In this document: one piece after another, positions 24,880 through 35,798 of the stretch | Numbering within the stretch: the first letter of the stretch is position 1 | How the letters are laid out: every line of letters begins with the position of its first letter | Source: Gibbula magus | Lineage: Eukaryota > Mollusca > Gastropoda > Trochida > Trochidae | DNA: 64,000 nucleotides | Direction of reading: 5' to 3' | Assembly: GCA_936450465.1 (NCBI GenBank) | Contig: OW388300.1 | Location: 17,807,266-17,871,265, forward strand | Notes under the pieces: generated by a model | Told to the model about the DNA's origin: nothing | Database searches by the model: none | Seen by the model: the letters and a program-made list of their open reading frames with translations, nothing else | Program-made: the position numbers and the translations under genes

Positions 24880-25497
24880 AATTATAGAACATATTTTCTT
24901 TAAAATGGACTCAAACTTTATATGTCGACAGATGAAGCTTTCTTGTACCCTAAACTACCCTCCTTATGATGTGACATTCGTTCAATCTCTTTATCGGGAC
25001 GATTTACTGTCGTCTTTCATATCACGTTAGCATGCCCTACGAAAATATGTCTAAAGTTGTCTATTACAGCAATATAGATTAATTATTTCCCTCAATTACA
25101 CATTTTCTATGTGAAACGAATGAAGATTGTATTATATGATTTTGAAAGCACGTAAGTCGGACTGTTTCAAGCCCCTATGTTGCCTAAAACTAAACTGGAC
25201 GTTAAATGGTTGTTGCTGTTGTCTCGGGCAGTGACTGTACAGGTTGTTGCGCATTTACAGAGTGACAGCCGTCTGATTGGTAACCGGAAAATAGAATATC
25301 ACAAAATGTGTGCATGTTTATTCTGCGTATTATAATTAATTTGCATTATTTGTAAACCTGTTTATGTATTATTGAGGTCGGATTCGACACAAATGGTTAA
25401 CCTTACATTCAGGTAACCGACAAAATAGTGTTTCACTAAAACTAACATGCAGTTTTATGTGGAATGTAAACATTATGTTCTGAACTTCTTGATTCTT

Positions 25498-25698
25498 TTA
25501 GAAATGCATGGATGTCGAACCTTTGAATGAGTCTTCTATTTCGTTAAATTCTTCACTTGTCACAAGTGAAACGTGGGTTGACTCAGAGCTGACAGGTTCA
25601 TCATACACATTTTCTTGTGATGTACTAGCTGCTTCCACTGATGTAATGAAATCTACTATTTTCACTGTGAGCATTTCCCTATCAGGAATGCATGTCTT
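25498..25698 (-). pseudogene. Decayed ORF segment, C-terminal part (unknown)
   Basis: The minus strand is open for about 65 codons to a TAA at 25498-25500. It contains PDREMLTVKIVDFITSVEAA followed by a Ser/Thr/Glu-rich tail ending in STSMHF. The composition looks like real protein. The frame runs directly into the edge of the nested 744 bp repeat, and its upstream continuation is expected beyond 26443. I do not recognise a family. The overlapping plus-strand frame (25508-25816) runs into the inserted repeat and is less convincing. Confidence 0.4.
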
Positions 25699-26448
25699 AT
25701 TATTATCCCCCGCCGCGCGTTTAGCCGATATAGTATTTGGCTGCGTCCGTCAGTCCGTACATACGTCCGTACGAAATGGAATAACTCAAATACTATTCAC
25801 TGGATTCTTTTCATAATTTGCATATGGGTTCATCATAGGGAGAGTAATGTACCTACAGAGGTTTATGACCTTGACCTTCATTTTAAGGTCACAAGAAGAC
25901 TTTTTCATTTTACCCTTGTCAACGGGATATCTCAAGAATCATTCACTGGTTTCTCTTCATATCTTACACATAGCTTCTCCAAGGAAAGACAAAGGGCTGA
26001 TTAGATTTTGGTGACCTTGACTTTATTCTCAAGGTCACAGCGGAATTTTTCGACATGTTAATCTACATATCAGTGTTCCCGTTAACCGGTAATTGCCGGT
26101 TTTTCAAAGCTTGTCAGCAGGATATCTCAAGAACCATTCACTGGGATTTCATCATATATTACACAAAGCACCTCCAAGGGAAGACAAAGGGCTGATTATA
26201 TATTATTTAACCTTGACATTATTATCAAGGTCACAGCAGAACTCTGAATTTGTCGACATGTTAAGCTTGTCAGGGAATCGATATCACAAGAACTGTTCAT
26301 TAGATACTAATCATTATCTTACACCAGTGGTTCTTTTATGGAAAATTCAGGGCCCAGTCGATTTTGCTGATCTTGACATTATTTTTCAATTTTGAAGTAT
26401 TAATTTGCGGCGGGGGATCATGTCACCTTGGTGACAACTACTTGTCTT
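25693..26448 (+). mobile_element. 744 bp dispersed repeat nested in the 2.46 kb element
   Basis: The insertion is 25699-26442 between direct copies of TGTCTT (25693-25698 and 26443-26448). Just inside are 12 bp inverted repeats, ATCCCCCGCCGC at 25705 and its complement at 26407-26418. It then ends in a GTCACCTTGGTGAC palindrome. A GTCCGT-rich stretch near the start is followed by about four degenerate units of 130-190 bp, each with a GATATCTCAAGAA.CATTCACTGG phrase and an AAGGTCACA block. A diverged copy lies at 29545-30209. No ORF of its own. Confidence 0.8.
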
Positions 26449-26692
26449 TAATTAATTTGGCAGGTACAATGTTTTGAAAGTTCTTGATCTGTAGTTTTAA
26501 TTTACCAGTACTGCAATCTAAGATGCGATGGCGGACCTTTAACACATTTGTTGGAATAGCATCTACAGAATGGTTAATGACAGTCTCAAAGGCCGACGAA
26601 AAAGTGCAATAGTATAGTAATGGAAAGCCGCCATAATTGAAATGATATACCCTGAATGCATGTAGCCTGAAAAAGTAAATGAAGTTGAACAC
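26443..26692 (-). pseudogene. Decayed ORF segment, upstream part (unknown)
   Basis: The minus strand is open from a good acceptor-like TTTACTTTTTCAG at about 26669 and reads FRVYHFNYGGFPLLYYC, then NHSVDAIPTNVLKVRHRILD and PAKLIKDK before running into the nested repeat. A GTAAAT donor-like site follows CAGTACTG. Removing the insertion does not restore one frame with 25498-25698, so a further frameshift or a small intron is needed. The family is unrecognised; it may be what is left of the element's transposase or a captured gene. Confidence 0.35.
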
Positions 26693-27122
26693 GAATGGTA
26701 TTATATATCATGCATCTTAGAATCAGTATAACTCCCCGTACAGTCAACACATCATTAACTGCAACTCCCTGTACAGTGCTGGTGTAACAACCATTAGAGC
26801 GTACAGTCACTATTTTGCCTTGTTTTTCTTTAAATATAAAGAGATGAGCATTGAAAAGTCACACAAGTCTTCGAAAAAGAATTATTTTACTATATAACTT
26901 CATAAAAGTACTGTATGATCACCACGTGCGTAATAACATGACTTAAACACGCTTTTTCGCGATCGCTACGCTAGCTTCAATCGGCCTGCCACTTAGGACA
27001 GGCATTTATGACAATAATAGAAACATTATCGTTATTGTGAGATTGCAAATATGAGGAGAAAAGCTTGAACAACTTAAATTTATAGTATTTCGATAGGTAA
27101 AGGAGGAGAATAACTCAAACTA

Positions 27123-27229
27123 ACCGTGAACGTGAAGACAGGGGTACTTCGTAAAAACTGTACAGCGGGAAATTGGTTGTTGCAGGCGTGCAACATCCGG
27201 TTTCCCTGTACAGTCGAATACCCCCTGTG
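27123..27229. repeat. Right 107 bp TIR of the 2.46 kb element
   Basis: Complement of 24773-24879 with three mismatches, ending CCCCCTGTG followed by the ATTAA duplication. Confidence 0.93.
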
Positions 27230-27234
27230 ATTAA

Positions 27235-29544
27235 GACACAATATATCTCAGATACAGATAGGGTCTCCATGTCACGGCAAGTCCTTGATTAAGTCTATAG
27301 GACTCGGAGAGGTCGCCTGTTGCCACTGATCTGTGGTTATTTTCTGGAAACTGAAACTTGGCAAACCAGCTGCATAAAGTATGCATCCTCGAAAAACCGT
27401 AAATTCTATAATTATATATATGTGACATCTTTGATTTGAAAATACCCGACATTTTGCAGTGTGTACACATTCCTTCATCAATGAAATGTAAAAATAACAA
27501 AAGGGGTAGTTTTATGTAGCAAATCTAACAATGATGAGAAACCTCAATCAATCCTGCATTTTTACATTAAAGAAGTTCTTATCGAGAATATCGTCTTATG
27601 CTTACATGTATTTTTGCCACTTCTAAATGCCCTCCAAAGACCTGACCATATTTGTGTGAAGACGGTAGCGTGGAAGAGGACCTGAAGATTCTGGCGACAC
27701 TAAAAGAAGTTATAGATTAAATTTTCCCAGTTCGCACCATAGTCGATCACTACGGCCCTTTCCGAAAAAAACAGTAATGAAGGAAATAGTTCACAGATGA
27801 TGTATGATATTAGAATGTTATAATCTTGTTCAGTTCTTACTCTTACTCTGATAATTTCACGGGATCTACGACCTATTGGCATAGATTCTCCCAAGCTGAA
27901 AATAAACATTCATGCTCTCCAGTTTTTTAAAGAAACACCAAATATATCAGCAAAAACAGTTATTTATTTATAGAGATAAAACAAATTGAACATTTAACAA
28001 TCTGAATTATAACAAGTGTCTACTTGAACATTATAATAAAATCTCCCTGTAGATTGATAGTTGTATTTTTGTTCACCATATTGACGTTTAAAGTGTGGTT
28101 TATTTCTTTACATGAAGCGATACATGAAGTCATAGATCTTAAACATTCCCATTCACTCAGTGACAGCACAGCTTGAAATTGCATGAACTTGATAGAATTA
28201 GTCAGACATACTAGAGAAAGCATTATGTCACATCGATGAACGTTTGTTCATTTTCAGTCGCATTCATCACATATTTGTCAACGCTATTGTTAGATTTTTA
28301 AAACAAATTGCTAAACTGACCATCGCAGAATCGTTTTTTGCTATTGTGAGATTCAATTCATTACTTTGAACGACAGAAATAAATCTTCAACTAAAGGTCC
28401 AAAATATTTCAATTAGTTAAAAAGCTTTAGAGCACGTCGAAAGCTCAATTCAGCTTTAAAGAAGAGAAATTAAAAAAAAAACTTGAAAAGAATTGACCTC
28501 TCAACAAAATTACAACCGTCGATTTCAATAGAAAAAAGAAATCTTCTGATTGAGTAATCTAGAATTATAGTCACCAGTGCTAATATATGAATGGTGCCTG
28601 TTGTATCCCTGAACTTGATTGTCAGGACTCCTGTCTCTGACCTTGAAGACTTGAACTTCTAATTTAAAACATTCCTACGCAATTAATTATGAGTCTTAAT
28701 TTGAAATTCGTCTCTCCTTTTTTTAACTGAGCACCAAGAAAAAAGGTAGGTACCAATCAATTCGATATCTTGTTCATCCAATATGTATAAGTAACTACCA
28801 TGGTTTCCTCGCTGTAAGGGGAAATACTACGCCAGTTTGTCTGAGAGGACAGTCCGAGGCCTTTGTATATTATTTTAATCGTATATTATTGTCTATGCTT
28901 CAAACTACTTTATTTATGTATTTAACTTTCTAAACATTATGATTGTTTTTAACCTTTTGGTAGAAAGTTTATATAAATCTTTCTTTGTTGGGTCTACTCT
29001 GTCTTTTCTCGCATAATTCAATCAATTGATTCAAGTATTTAGTACCGACAGTATTGGTTCATGAAGTATAAGATTAGTTTACTTACGTCAAAATCGTCGT
29101 AAATGAAGTTTTAGTTTAATGTTTTATGTCATTGTCATTGAAAGATGGTACCTATAGCTAACATTGTTTAAAAGTGGTTTTGAACAGTGCCCGTGTATCA
29201 GATATCATGACTGGTTTGACGAAACAGTCCGGGTGTTGATAATGAACAGAAAACTTGCTTGCTTGAATGAATGCTTGCTACAGGCAACGAGGTCTAAATG
29301 GGGCGTAATCATGAAAATAGTAGGGTTTGCCTATTGTTACACGTGTATTGCACTATGTTGAGGGACGTCCAAACTATTCTTCCCATATTTTACAATAACA
29401 GTTCAATATAAAACAGTATAATCTCCCTAAAGCTTAAACATACATTGATGCACCTCAGTATGAAATCAAACACTTGTTGACTCCATTCTTTTTTACAGCC
29501 CTTGGTTGTGTTCGCCTGTTTTGAACCGTTATCAATTGCAAACG
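27235..29544. other. Intergenic, no feature seen
   Basis: AT-rich DNA with several 60-90 codon frames on both strands, none with conserved motifs or splice context. No repeat boundaries were recognised. Confidence 0.45.
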
Positions 29545-30209
29545 ATTAATATTCCCGCCCCGCATTTAGGGTGAAGAAGGGATATGGTATTCGACAATGT
29601 ACGTCCATATGTAAGTACGCGTGTATGAAGTAATATTAACTGGATTATTTTTATATTTTTTATATGCATTCGCCATTTTTTCCAAAGTTTGTTTTACCTT
29701 AGCCTTCGTTTCAACGTAAAAAAGAAGACTTAGCAATTTTACCCTTGTAAGTGTGATATTTTAAGAACTTTATATCTTACACACATGTTTGGAAGACATA
29801 CGGCTAAATAGATTTGGTGACCTTACCATCATTCGCAAGGTTGCAAGGTGGCTATGAATTTTTCGGCATGTGAACTTCCAAATTAAACTAGCCTGTGGGA
29901 TATCTCAAGAACCATTCGCTGGATTCTCTTTATAATTTTAACATATATGCTGTTTGGGAACAAAAATATATGATAATATGTTGGTGGCCAAACAATGACA
30001 TTCTTCTTTGGTCACAGTTGAACTTTGAATTTCTCTCCACGTGAACTCTCCACGCATGTTACCCCTGTAAACGACATCTCAAGAACTGTTCACTGCAAGT
30101 TCTTCATATCTTTTACCAATAGTAAAATAGGGAACATTCTGGGCCAAATTGATATTATTTGTTTTACTTTGTAGAATCAATGTTTGGATCATGTCACCTT
30201 AGTGACACT
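29545..30209 (+). mobile_element. Diverged copy of the 744 bp dispersed repeat
   Basis: It begins ATTAATATTCCCGCCCCGC and continues with a diverged TACGTCCATATGTAAGTACG block, then the repeated GATATCTCAAGAACCATTCGC phrase, and ends GGATCATGTCACCTTAGTGACA. The 3' palindrome is thus retained, with one change. The order matches 25699-26442. No clear TSD. Confidence 0.7.
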
Positions 30210-30477
30210 TGTTTGCTAAATTGAGAGTCATGGTTCGACTATAGTGCAGGTAGCCGCTGATGCATATTCCGAGTTCTTGGCTGGTTGAATGTTTAGGTTT
30301 AGCTACACATACAGAGAGGGTTACACAACCCATGTGCGCAAATTTCTGAATAAATATTCATTAACAACTAGTTACAGAACATGCGAAATGACCCTAATCG
30401 CTTTCACACTAGCACTGGTTAACATGACATATAGTAATGTGATGTGTCATTACAGATAAGGAAATGAAGATTACTAG

Positions 30478-31819
30478 AAGTCAAAAACGTTTTAATCGTA
30501 GTGCATTGGTGAAGTGAATGTTTGAAAATGTGTTGGAAAATATCTAGAAATGTGAAATTTCTTTGTGAATTTGTGTATGTGTTACCTAATGGAAAATGTT
30601 ATACAAATTTGCTTTTCATAACACCATGTTATGTACATTTGTCTGTGCATATATTCCAAGATCCAATGGATTCTCTGACAAGGCATACATGTTGACAGTT
30701 CCAGGAATAAACATTTACCAGGTCAGACAGTTTATAGATAGAAGTATGCTTCAAAGAGACCATTTGCAGGTATTGAGAAGGTATCAATGGCTTCAATTTC
30801 AAGCAAACAGGTTGGGAGTCTACAAATAGATCAGCCCAGACAAAATTGAGTTTAGGGTAATGTTACGAAGAAAGACAATATAAATAGAAGCCACGTAGCA
30901 CCACTGGTTCTGGTCTATGCGTGTTGTAGAAACAGCAACAAATAACTGAATGTAAATTGCAATTAGACTTGGAAGGGTTCTGAATTACCAGGGAAAGCTA
31001 CTCTGAAATATCGGATTGATTTGGACTGGAATGTATTTATCCTTCCTTCTCGATTGTTATAGAAGTGTCATTAACATAGTGCAAACTGACCGAATTTCGG
31101 ACATGGAATACTGAATAATAAATACTTATTTGTAAAAATTCTCAGCAAATCAGCATATTGGATACAGTAATTTACTCAATTTCGACAAAGATATGCAGAA
31201 TTTCTTCAGACTTACAATAACAGTTCAGTCGTGTAGTTCCTCTCTAGAGTTTCGGACTTTTTCGACTTCGGACAGTACCATTATGTTTCGCAATGCCCCA
31301 GTGGTTAAAACTATTTATCAAAATGTTTATCTAACTTCCGAAATCAAGTGATGAAGAGTCTATGGACAATAATATATCCGTAGTTAATCTACGGAAATTA
31401 ATATGTCCTTTATACAAAGTATGCTAACTGATGATTATTTATAGCAACTCCGACATGCATTGTTAGAACATAGCAATCACAATTGCAGGGATTGGCGCTA
31501 AACTTCTCATTGTCTAACGTTGTTGTCATACGTCAAACTGTAACTGTAGTTTCCTGTTTCCAGTCATTTAACATCATACAGGTCTTTCCAAAGACAATGT
31601 TATAGCGTCCGAATCAAGGTCATTTGACATATCATCAACATTTCAATTCTTCACCCCAGAATCTCAATTAGAGTACCATATTCTAACACTTAATTAAATA
31701 ATTGTGTCTCCTTGCATATTCATTCAGTTTGATTAATTCTGGAGCTTATTCTATGTTCTGAACTGTGTGCCAACATTTACATTAAAACAAATAGTTCGCA
31801 AATTTCATTCACTAAACCG
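30478..31819. repeat. Diverged duplication, copy 1 (paired with 55175-56440)
   Basis: Collinear with 55175-56440. The most conserved stretch is near 30650-30735 versus 55375-55460 (GACAAGGCATACATGTTGAC and GGAATAAACATTTACCAGGT). A plus-strand open frame (30596-30829) spans it but is truncated in the other copy. No gene is called. Confidence 0.8.
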
Positions 31820-32246
31820 TTAATTGTGGTGACATGTGGTCCTCTGCATAGCTCAGTCGACCGTTATTAGTGAAGTTCAGCAACAACGGGCATTGCTCGC
31901 TGGATGGGTGGGTTATCCCCCTCATTGCTGGATAAAAACTGAGAGTGTGAAGGGTGATTCCCCACACTGAAACATGAGTTGAGAGGCTCATGGTGTCATC
32001 CTGGGCAAGTGACTTTATTCAAAATGTGCCTCTGTTCACTCAGCAGTACAAGTTTTGGTTTGGAAGTGAAGGCAGATAACCTTCGAGCGCCTTAATTGGT
32101 AGCTCAAATTGCAGAATTGAAGATTGAGAATGAAACAGGGACGATGTTGGTCCTTATACCAGGGTAATAATGTGTGTAGCGATTTGAGCACGCCCTTAGT
32201 GTTGTGTATTTTTGTTGTGTATCCTCATTATTATAATTATTAATTG
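31820..32246 (+). mobile_element. tRNA-headed SINE with CR1-like tail
   Basis: The insertion is 31827-32239, flanked by TTAATTG (31820-31826 and 32240-32246). The paralogous locus near 56410-56430 lacks it. The head carries an A-box match TAGCTCAGTCG at 31849-31859 and a weaker B-box near GGTGGGTTATCC. The middle has CCCCACACTGAAACATGAG and a CACTCAGCAGTA block. The 3' end has GTGTAGCGATTTGAGC and finishes in ATT repeats, resembling the tail of the CR1/L2-like LINE at 11103-11215. Confidence 0.75.
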
Positions 32247-32884
32247 AATCTCACACACGGGTTTGTTTAAACTCCAACTATCAAGAAATAGTCAAAGAAA
32301 ATGTTTTAGAACCTATTGAAAATTTTTTTTTTTAATAAACAGATTACGGTTAATGCAGTTATTATTGTGTCCAAGTAAAAAGTGTCAGAAGTTCAGGTGA
32401 ATTTGGGTAGTGTCCAATGCATGTGTACTGACAAAGATGATTTTGGGATACTTACAAGTTTGTTCCTGCCGCCTTCCCTATGGATCGCGATAATTTCTCT
32501 TCTATATATTTTTGATTGGTGAGAATTTACTTATAATAATCAGTCAACCTGATATGGAACTTTCAACATGGAGTAATCAATTGAGTAATAGTCACAAAAT
32601 GATTTAAACAAATGAAAATATAATTTAGTGTTATGTCAATTGTTTACCATAACAAGGATGACACAACAAAGAGCATGTAACCATCACCACTGATGGATCA
32701 TTGATAAAGTATTTACCTACAGTTAAAATATGACAAATAATGTTTTTCGCTAGTTTTTAAAATTTAACTACAAATAGAACAAATAAATTGAAAACTATAA
32801 GGCACTCCCGAGAGACGTGATACAACTCTGTGATACATTATCCACGACAACACGGTAAAGTGTACACAATGCACAATATCACAT
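32247..32884. other. Intergenic; end of the 30 kb duplication block
   Basis: 32280-32400 still aligns with 56460-56585 (TCAAGAAATAGTCAAA and AACAGATTA phrases), then homology fades. No gene was seen. Confidence 0.5.
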
Positions 32885-33590
32885 GTTGAACATTTCCATA
32901 TTTGTACTCGATGCATTTTAGTAACGGAATATAAATATTTGGTTACTGTCTTAGATTCGAAACTTTCTTGGAATGAAAACACTGACAAAATTTATAAGAA
33001 AGGACAGCAACGATTGCATTTTTTGTGGAAGTTGAAACATTTTAAAATAGATCAAACTATTTCGAGGTTATTTTACCAAACTTTTAGTCAAAGTGTAGTC
33101 ACATTTTATTTTTTGAGTTGGTACGGAAACCTGTCTGTTCAAAATAAAAATAAACTCTCTAAAATTGTTAACACTGCGTCAAAAATTATTGGCCTTCCTA
33201 TTGAAAGTATCGGCAGTTTTTATGATCAACAACTTTCAAAAAAAGCAAATAAAATTCTAAGTGACTCAACTCACATACTTTTTTCGGAATATTCTTCGCT
33301 GCCCTCTTGACGCAGACTGCGTATGCCGACGAGTAGAACAAACAGGTTTCGTCAATCTTTTGTACTGAATAGCATTTATGCCTTTAATGGAACATTTTTG
33401 GAATGATTTTTTAATGATCAATTTACACAAGTGTATATAATGTTTATAATATTGTTTATATTGTTTATATGGCTGTTGTATGTTTTTTTTAAATATATAC
33501 TGGAGACTGTATTAGATGTAATGTAAATTTCCCTCGGGATAATAAAGAATTATCTTATCTTATCTTATCTTATCTTATCTTATCGTATTT
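32885..33590 (+). mobile_element. L2-like LINE, 3' end
   Basis: The plus frame 32918-33310 encodes the RT C-terminal (thumb and beyond) signature of L2/Rex-type LINEs: EYKYL, KLSWNENTDKIYKKGQQRL, FYQTF, SWYGNLS and NKLSKIVNTASKI. A frameshift near 33308 moves the continuation (RRLRMPTSRTNRFRQSFVLN) to another frame. The element ends with AATAAAGAATTATC and a (TTATC)n run at 33549-33584, a known style of LINE tail. The 5' end, with the RT catalytic core, is absent. Clade assignment is from recalled motifs. Confidence 0.8.
33549..33584. repeat. (TTATC)n tail microsatellite
   Basis: Seven pentamer units at the 3' end of the L2-like LINE. Confidence 0.95.
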
Positions 33591-34340
33591 GTCAGTAAGC
33601 AACAACACGATGCAGCACACAGGGATGATATGTTTTTTGCAAAATATTGCACCACACCCACTCTATCCAGCAGAAACGCGTTTCACATTGAAGACTGAAG
33701 TTGTCTTAGCTGTTGTGAAACGCCTAGTCAGCAGGAAGTAGTGACCTATTCAGACACACAAATAAACTTTAAATAACTAGAATATCTGTTGCGTGCATAT
33801 TTATCAACACTTCTCTTCTTGCAGCTGTTACACAAGACCGGAAATCTGACATTTCTGTGTACGAGGTGCCACTTTCCTGTCGATATTCTCCATTATAAAT
33901 TTGGAGGATGCTCAATAAATAGCATAACATAGAATATACACAGACAGGCAACATATGTACAAAACAATTTATCGAACAAGCGCGGAAAGGCAACATATGT
34001 ACAACAAATCGTTGTTTGCTGAAAACAACAATATATCAATCTTTTTTCTCTCTTTATTTGCTGTTTTCTTTTTACCTTTTACTCGAACTCACTTACACAA
34101 AATTAAATGTTATAATGTGGAAACAAAAGTCACCAGAGAACCATGTTCTGGACACTTAACGAATACTAACTGCTACCCTTGTCTCATTAAAACAATCACA
34201 TTTTGTTTACAGTTTTTCCAAATTATACATGTGTAATGAAATATCTGGTAATTGGACTAATTTGAATTCATATATATTGATAAAGTTACTAGGGGGAGAT
34301 GAAGCACGTTCATATTAAACAACATCCTGTCTTCACAATG
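33591..34340. other. Intergenic, no feature seen
   Basis: Includes a local repeated phrase GGCAACATATGTACAA at about 33947 and 33990. No gene or repeat boundary was identified before the element that begins at 34341. Confidence 0.5.
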
Positions 34341-34358
34341 CCCAGCAGGCACAAAGAC

Positions 34359-34686
34359 GTCTATTAAACGTCTAAATGACGTCTACTCAAGACGTTGAAA
34401 AGACGTCTAAATATAGGTCTAAAATGAAAGTTTAAAAGACGTTGAAGCCTAGACGTTGTTTAGACGACTAAAGGTAGTCCTAAACTAGACGTTTAAAAGA
34501 CGTCTATAGACGTTTAAAAGATGTCTATTAAACGTCTAAATGACGTCTACTCAAGACGTTGAAAAGACGTCTAAATATAGGTCTAAAATGAAAGTTTAAA
34601 AGACGTTGAAGCCTAGACGTTGTTTAGACGACTAAAGATAGTCCTGAACTAGACGTTTAAAAGACGTCTATAAGACGTTTAAAAGA
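34359..34686. repeat. 164 bp tandem pair inside the ACGT array
   Basis: 34359-34522 and 34523-34686 are two near-identical 164 bp units (differences such as AAAGGTAGTCCTAAA versus AAAGATAGTCCTGAA). Each unit carries about ten ACGT cores in AGACGTCT, AGACGTTG or TAGACGTTTA contexts. Confidence 0.9.
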
Positions 34687-35449
34687 CATTTATAAGACGT
34701 TTAAAATATGTCTATAGACATTTAAAAGATGTCTATAGACGTTTATAAGTCTAAAAGTTGTTTAACAGACGTCTAAAGACATCTTATATATACCATGTGA
34801 CGCTGTCAAATTCCACAATAAATTCCGGATTTAAGACACAATTGCACACATTCTTAATGAAATTGGATTTAATGTAGAATATAGCATCTTCTTTAAGATA
34901 ATTCACATTTCTAACAAAACAACATTTATTGATTTTGACTTCACTGTAATGTTTAAGAAACAATGGAACATGTTGATTTAATTTAACTTATTTTACAGGT
35001 AAGATGTGTGCATTTGTGCCTTAAAAATAAACAATGTAGTAATTAACAATGAAATAAAACAAGCCATAGAATATAAACTAATTTATTCAGTATATCAATC
35101 CATACTGTAAAGTCTGTTTCACATTGAGGTTATGCCAAAATATTTAACATACCATACATTGTGACAGGAAAAAATACACTTAGATGTTCCCCTAAGGTAC
35201 ACAGCAGTGTCTTGCAGCTAACAACAAAAGAATGTATGAGGTACTGAAATACAATGTGTTTTCGTATTTTTCTATTTGATTGTAGATGAGTCTTTGGTTA
35301 ACAGAAGGAAATGGCATACAAATTAAATGTACAATTAAAACGATTAAAATTTGACACTTATAATGTACAAATGTATTCATGTGAATACTCTTATGAAATA
35401 ATTATAGTTTCCTTTTAGAAAAACGCTGTCGGCATCTTACATAAGTATT

Positions 35450-35520
35450 TTAAAAGAATTTGGCCTTGTCATTGAAAACCATGTCCTGAGTGACCTCCTT
35501 CCAGGTCTTCCTGGTAGTAT
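35450..35520 (-). CDS. Candidate terminal exon inside the 5.9 kb element
   Basis: On the minus strand, a strong acceptor (T-rich tract, CTCCAG) at 35521-35530 is followed by 71 bp encoding TTRKTWKEVTQDMVFNDKAK, then FF and a TAA at 35450-35452. The incoming phase takes one nucleotide from the previous exon, which is exactly what 35661-35798 supplies. Short but convincing in amino-acid composition. The protein family is not recognised. Confidence 0.55.
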
Positions 35521-35660
35521 CTGGAGAAAAAAAATATGTTCAATACTTTGTACATTTATCAGGTAAAATCTCAAATATTTTACTTGTATTTGATTATGTA
35601 ATAGTGTAAGTATTTAACTTTGGTATATTCTTTATATATTTAGTGGTTTGGTTCACTTAC

Positions 35661-35798
35661 CTTCCGAATCAAAACCGCTCTGTAAAGTAAAACTCTCTGC
35701 CAAATCTTCCATCAACTTGAATTCTGGTAGAGAAGGAGAGGGGAACTTTGAATCATCATCGGTTTTGGGCCGATGAATGGCATCCGGCTTGTCCTTGA
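35661..35798 (-). CDS. Candidate internal exon inside the 5.9 kb element
   Basis: 138 bp on the minus strand between an acceptor TATTTTACAG and a consensus donor GAAG|GTAAGTG. It reads KDKPDAIHRPKTDDDSKF, then PSPSLPEFKLMEDLAESFTL and QSGFDSE. Only one of the three frames is open throughout, and it joins 35450-35520 in phase (last codon split G|AT). The polypeptide is acidic and proline/serine-rich, more like a linker or C-terminal tail than a catalytic core. No family is recognised. Confidence 0.6.

Larger units (their letters stand above)
24768..27234. mobile_element. 2.46 kb DNA transposon, 107 bp TIRs, 5 bp TSD
   Basis: The element is 24773-27229, flanked by ATTAA on both sides (24768-24772 and 27230-27234). 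The terminal inverted repeats (24773-24879 and 27123-27229) match at 104 of 107 positions and begin CACAGGGGGTATTCG. CTGTACAG-like motifs recur in and inside the TIRs on both sides, as expected for transposase-binding repeats. The interior has a decayed minus-strand ORF and a nested 744 bp repeat. The superfamily is undetermined. CAC... termini with a 5 bp TSD recall Transib/RAG-type ends, but the TSD is AT-rich and no catalytic core was seen, so this is only a suggestion. Confidence 0.9.

Noticed and set aside
25508..25816. 102-codon plus-strand frame rich in Ser/Thr
   Set aside because: Runs into the nested 744 bp repeat, and the opposite strand gives a more protein-like reading that ends in a stop; retained only as the minus-strand pseudogene segment.
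31840..31925. tRNA gene suggested by TAGCTCAGTCG
   Set aside because: A-box only; no acceptor stem or proper B-box arm could be folded, and it forms the head of a SINE.
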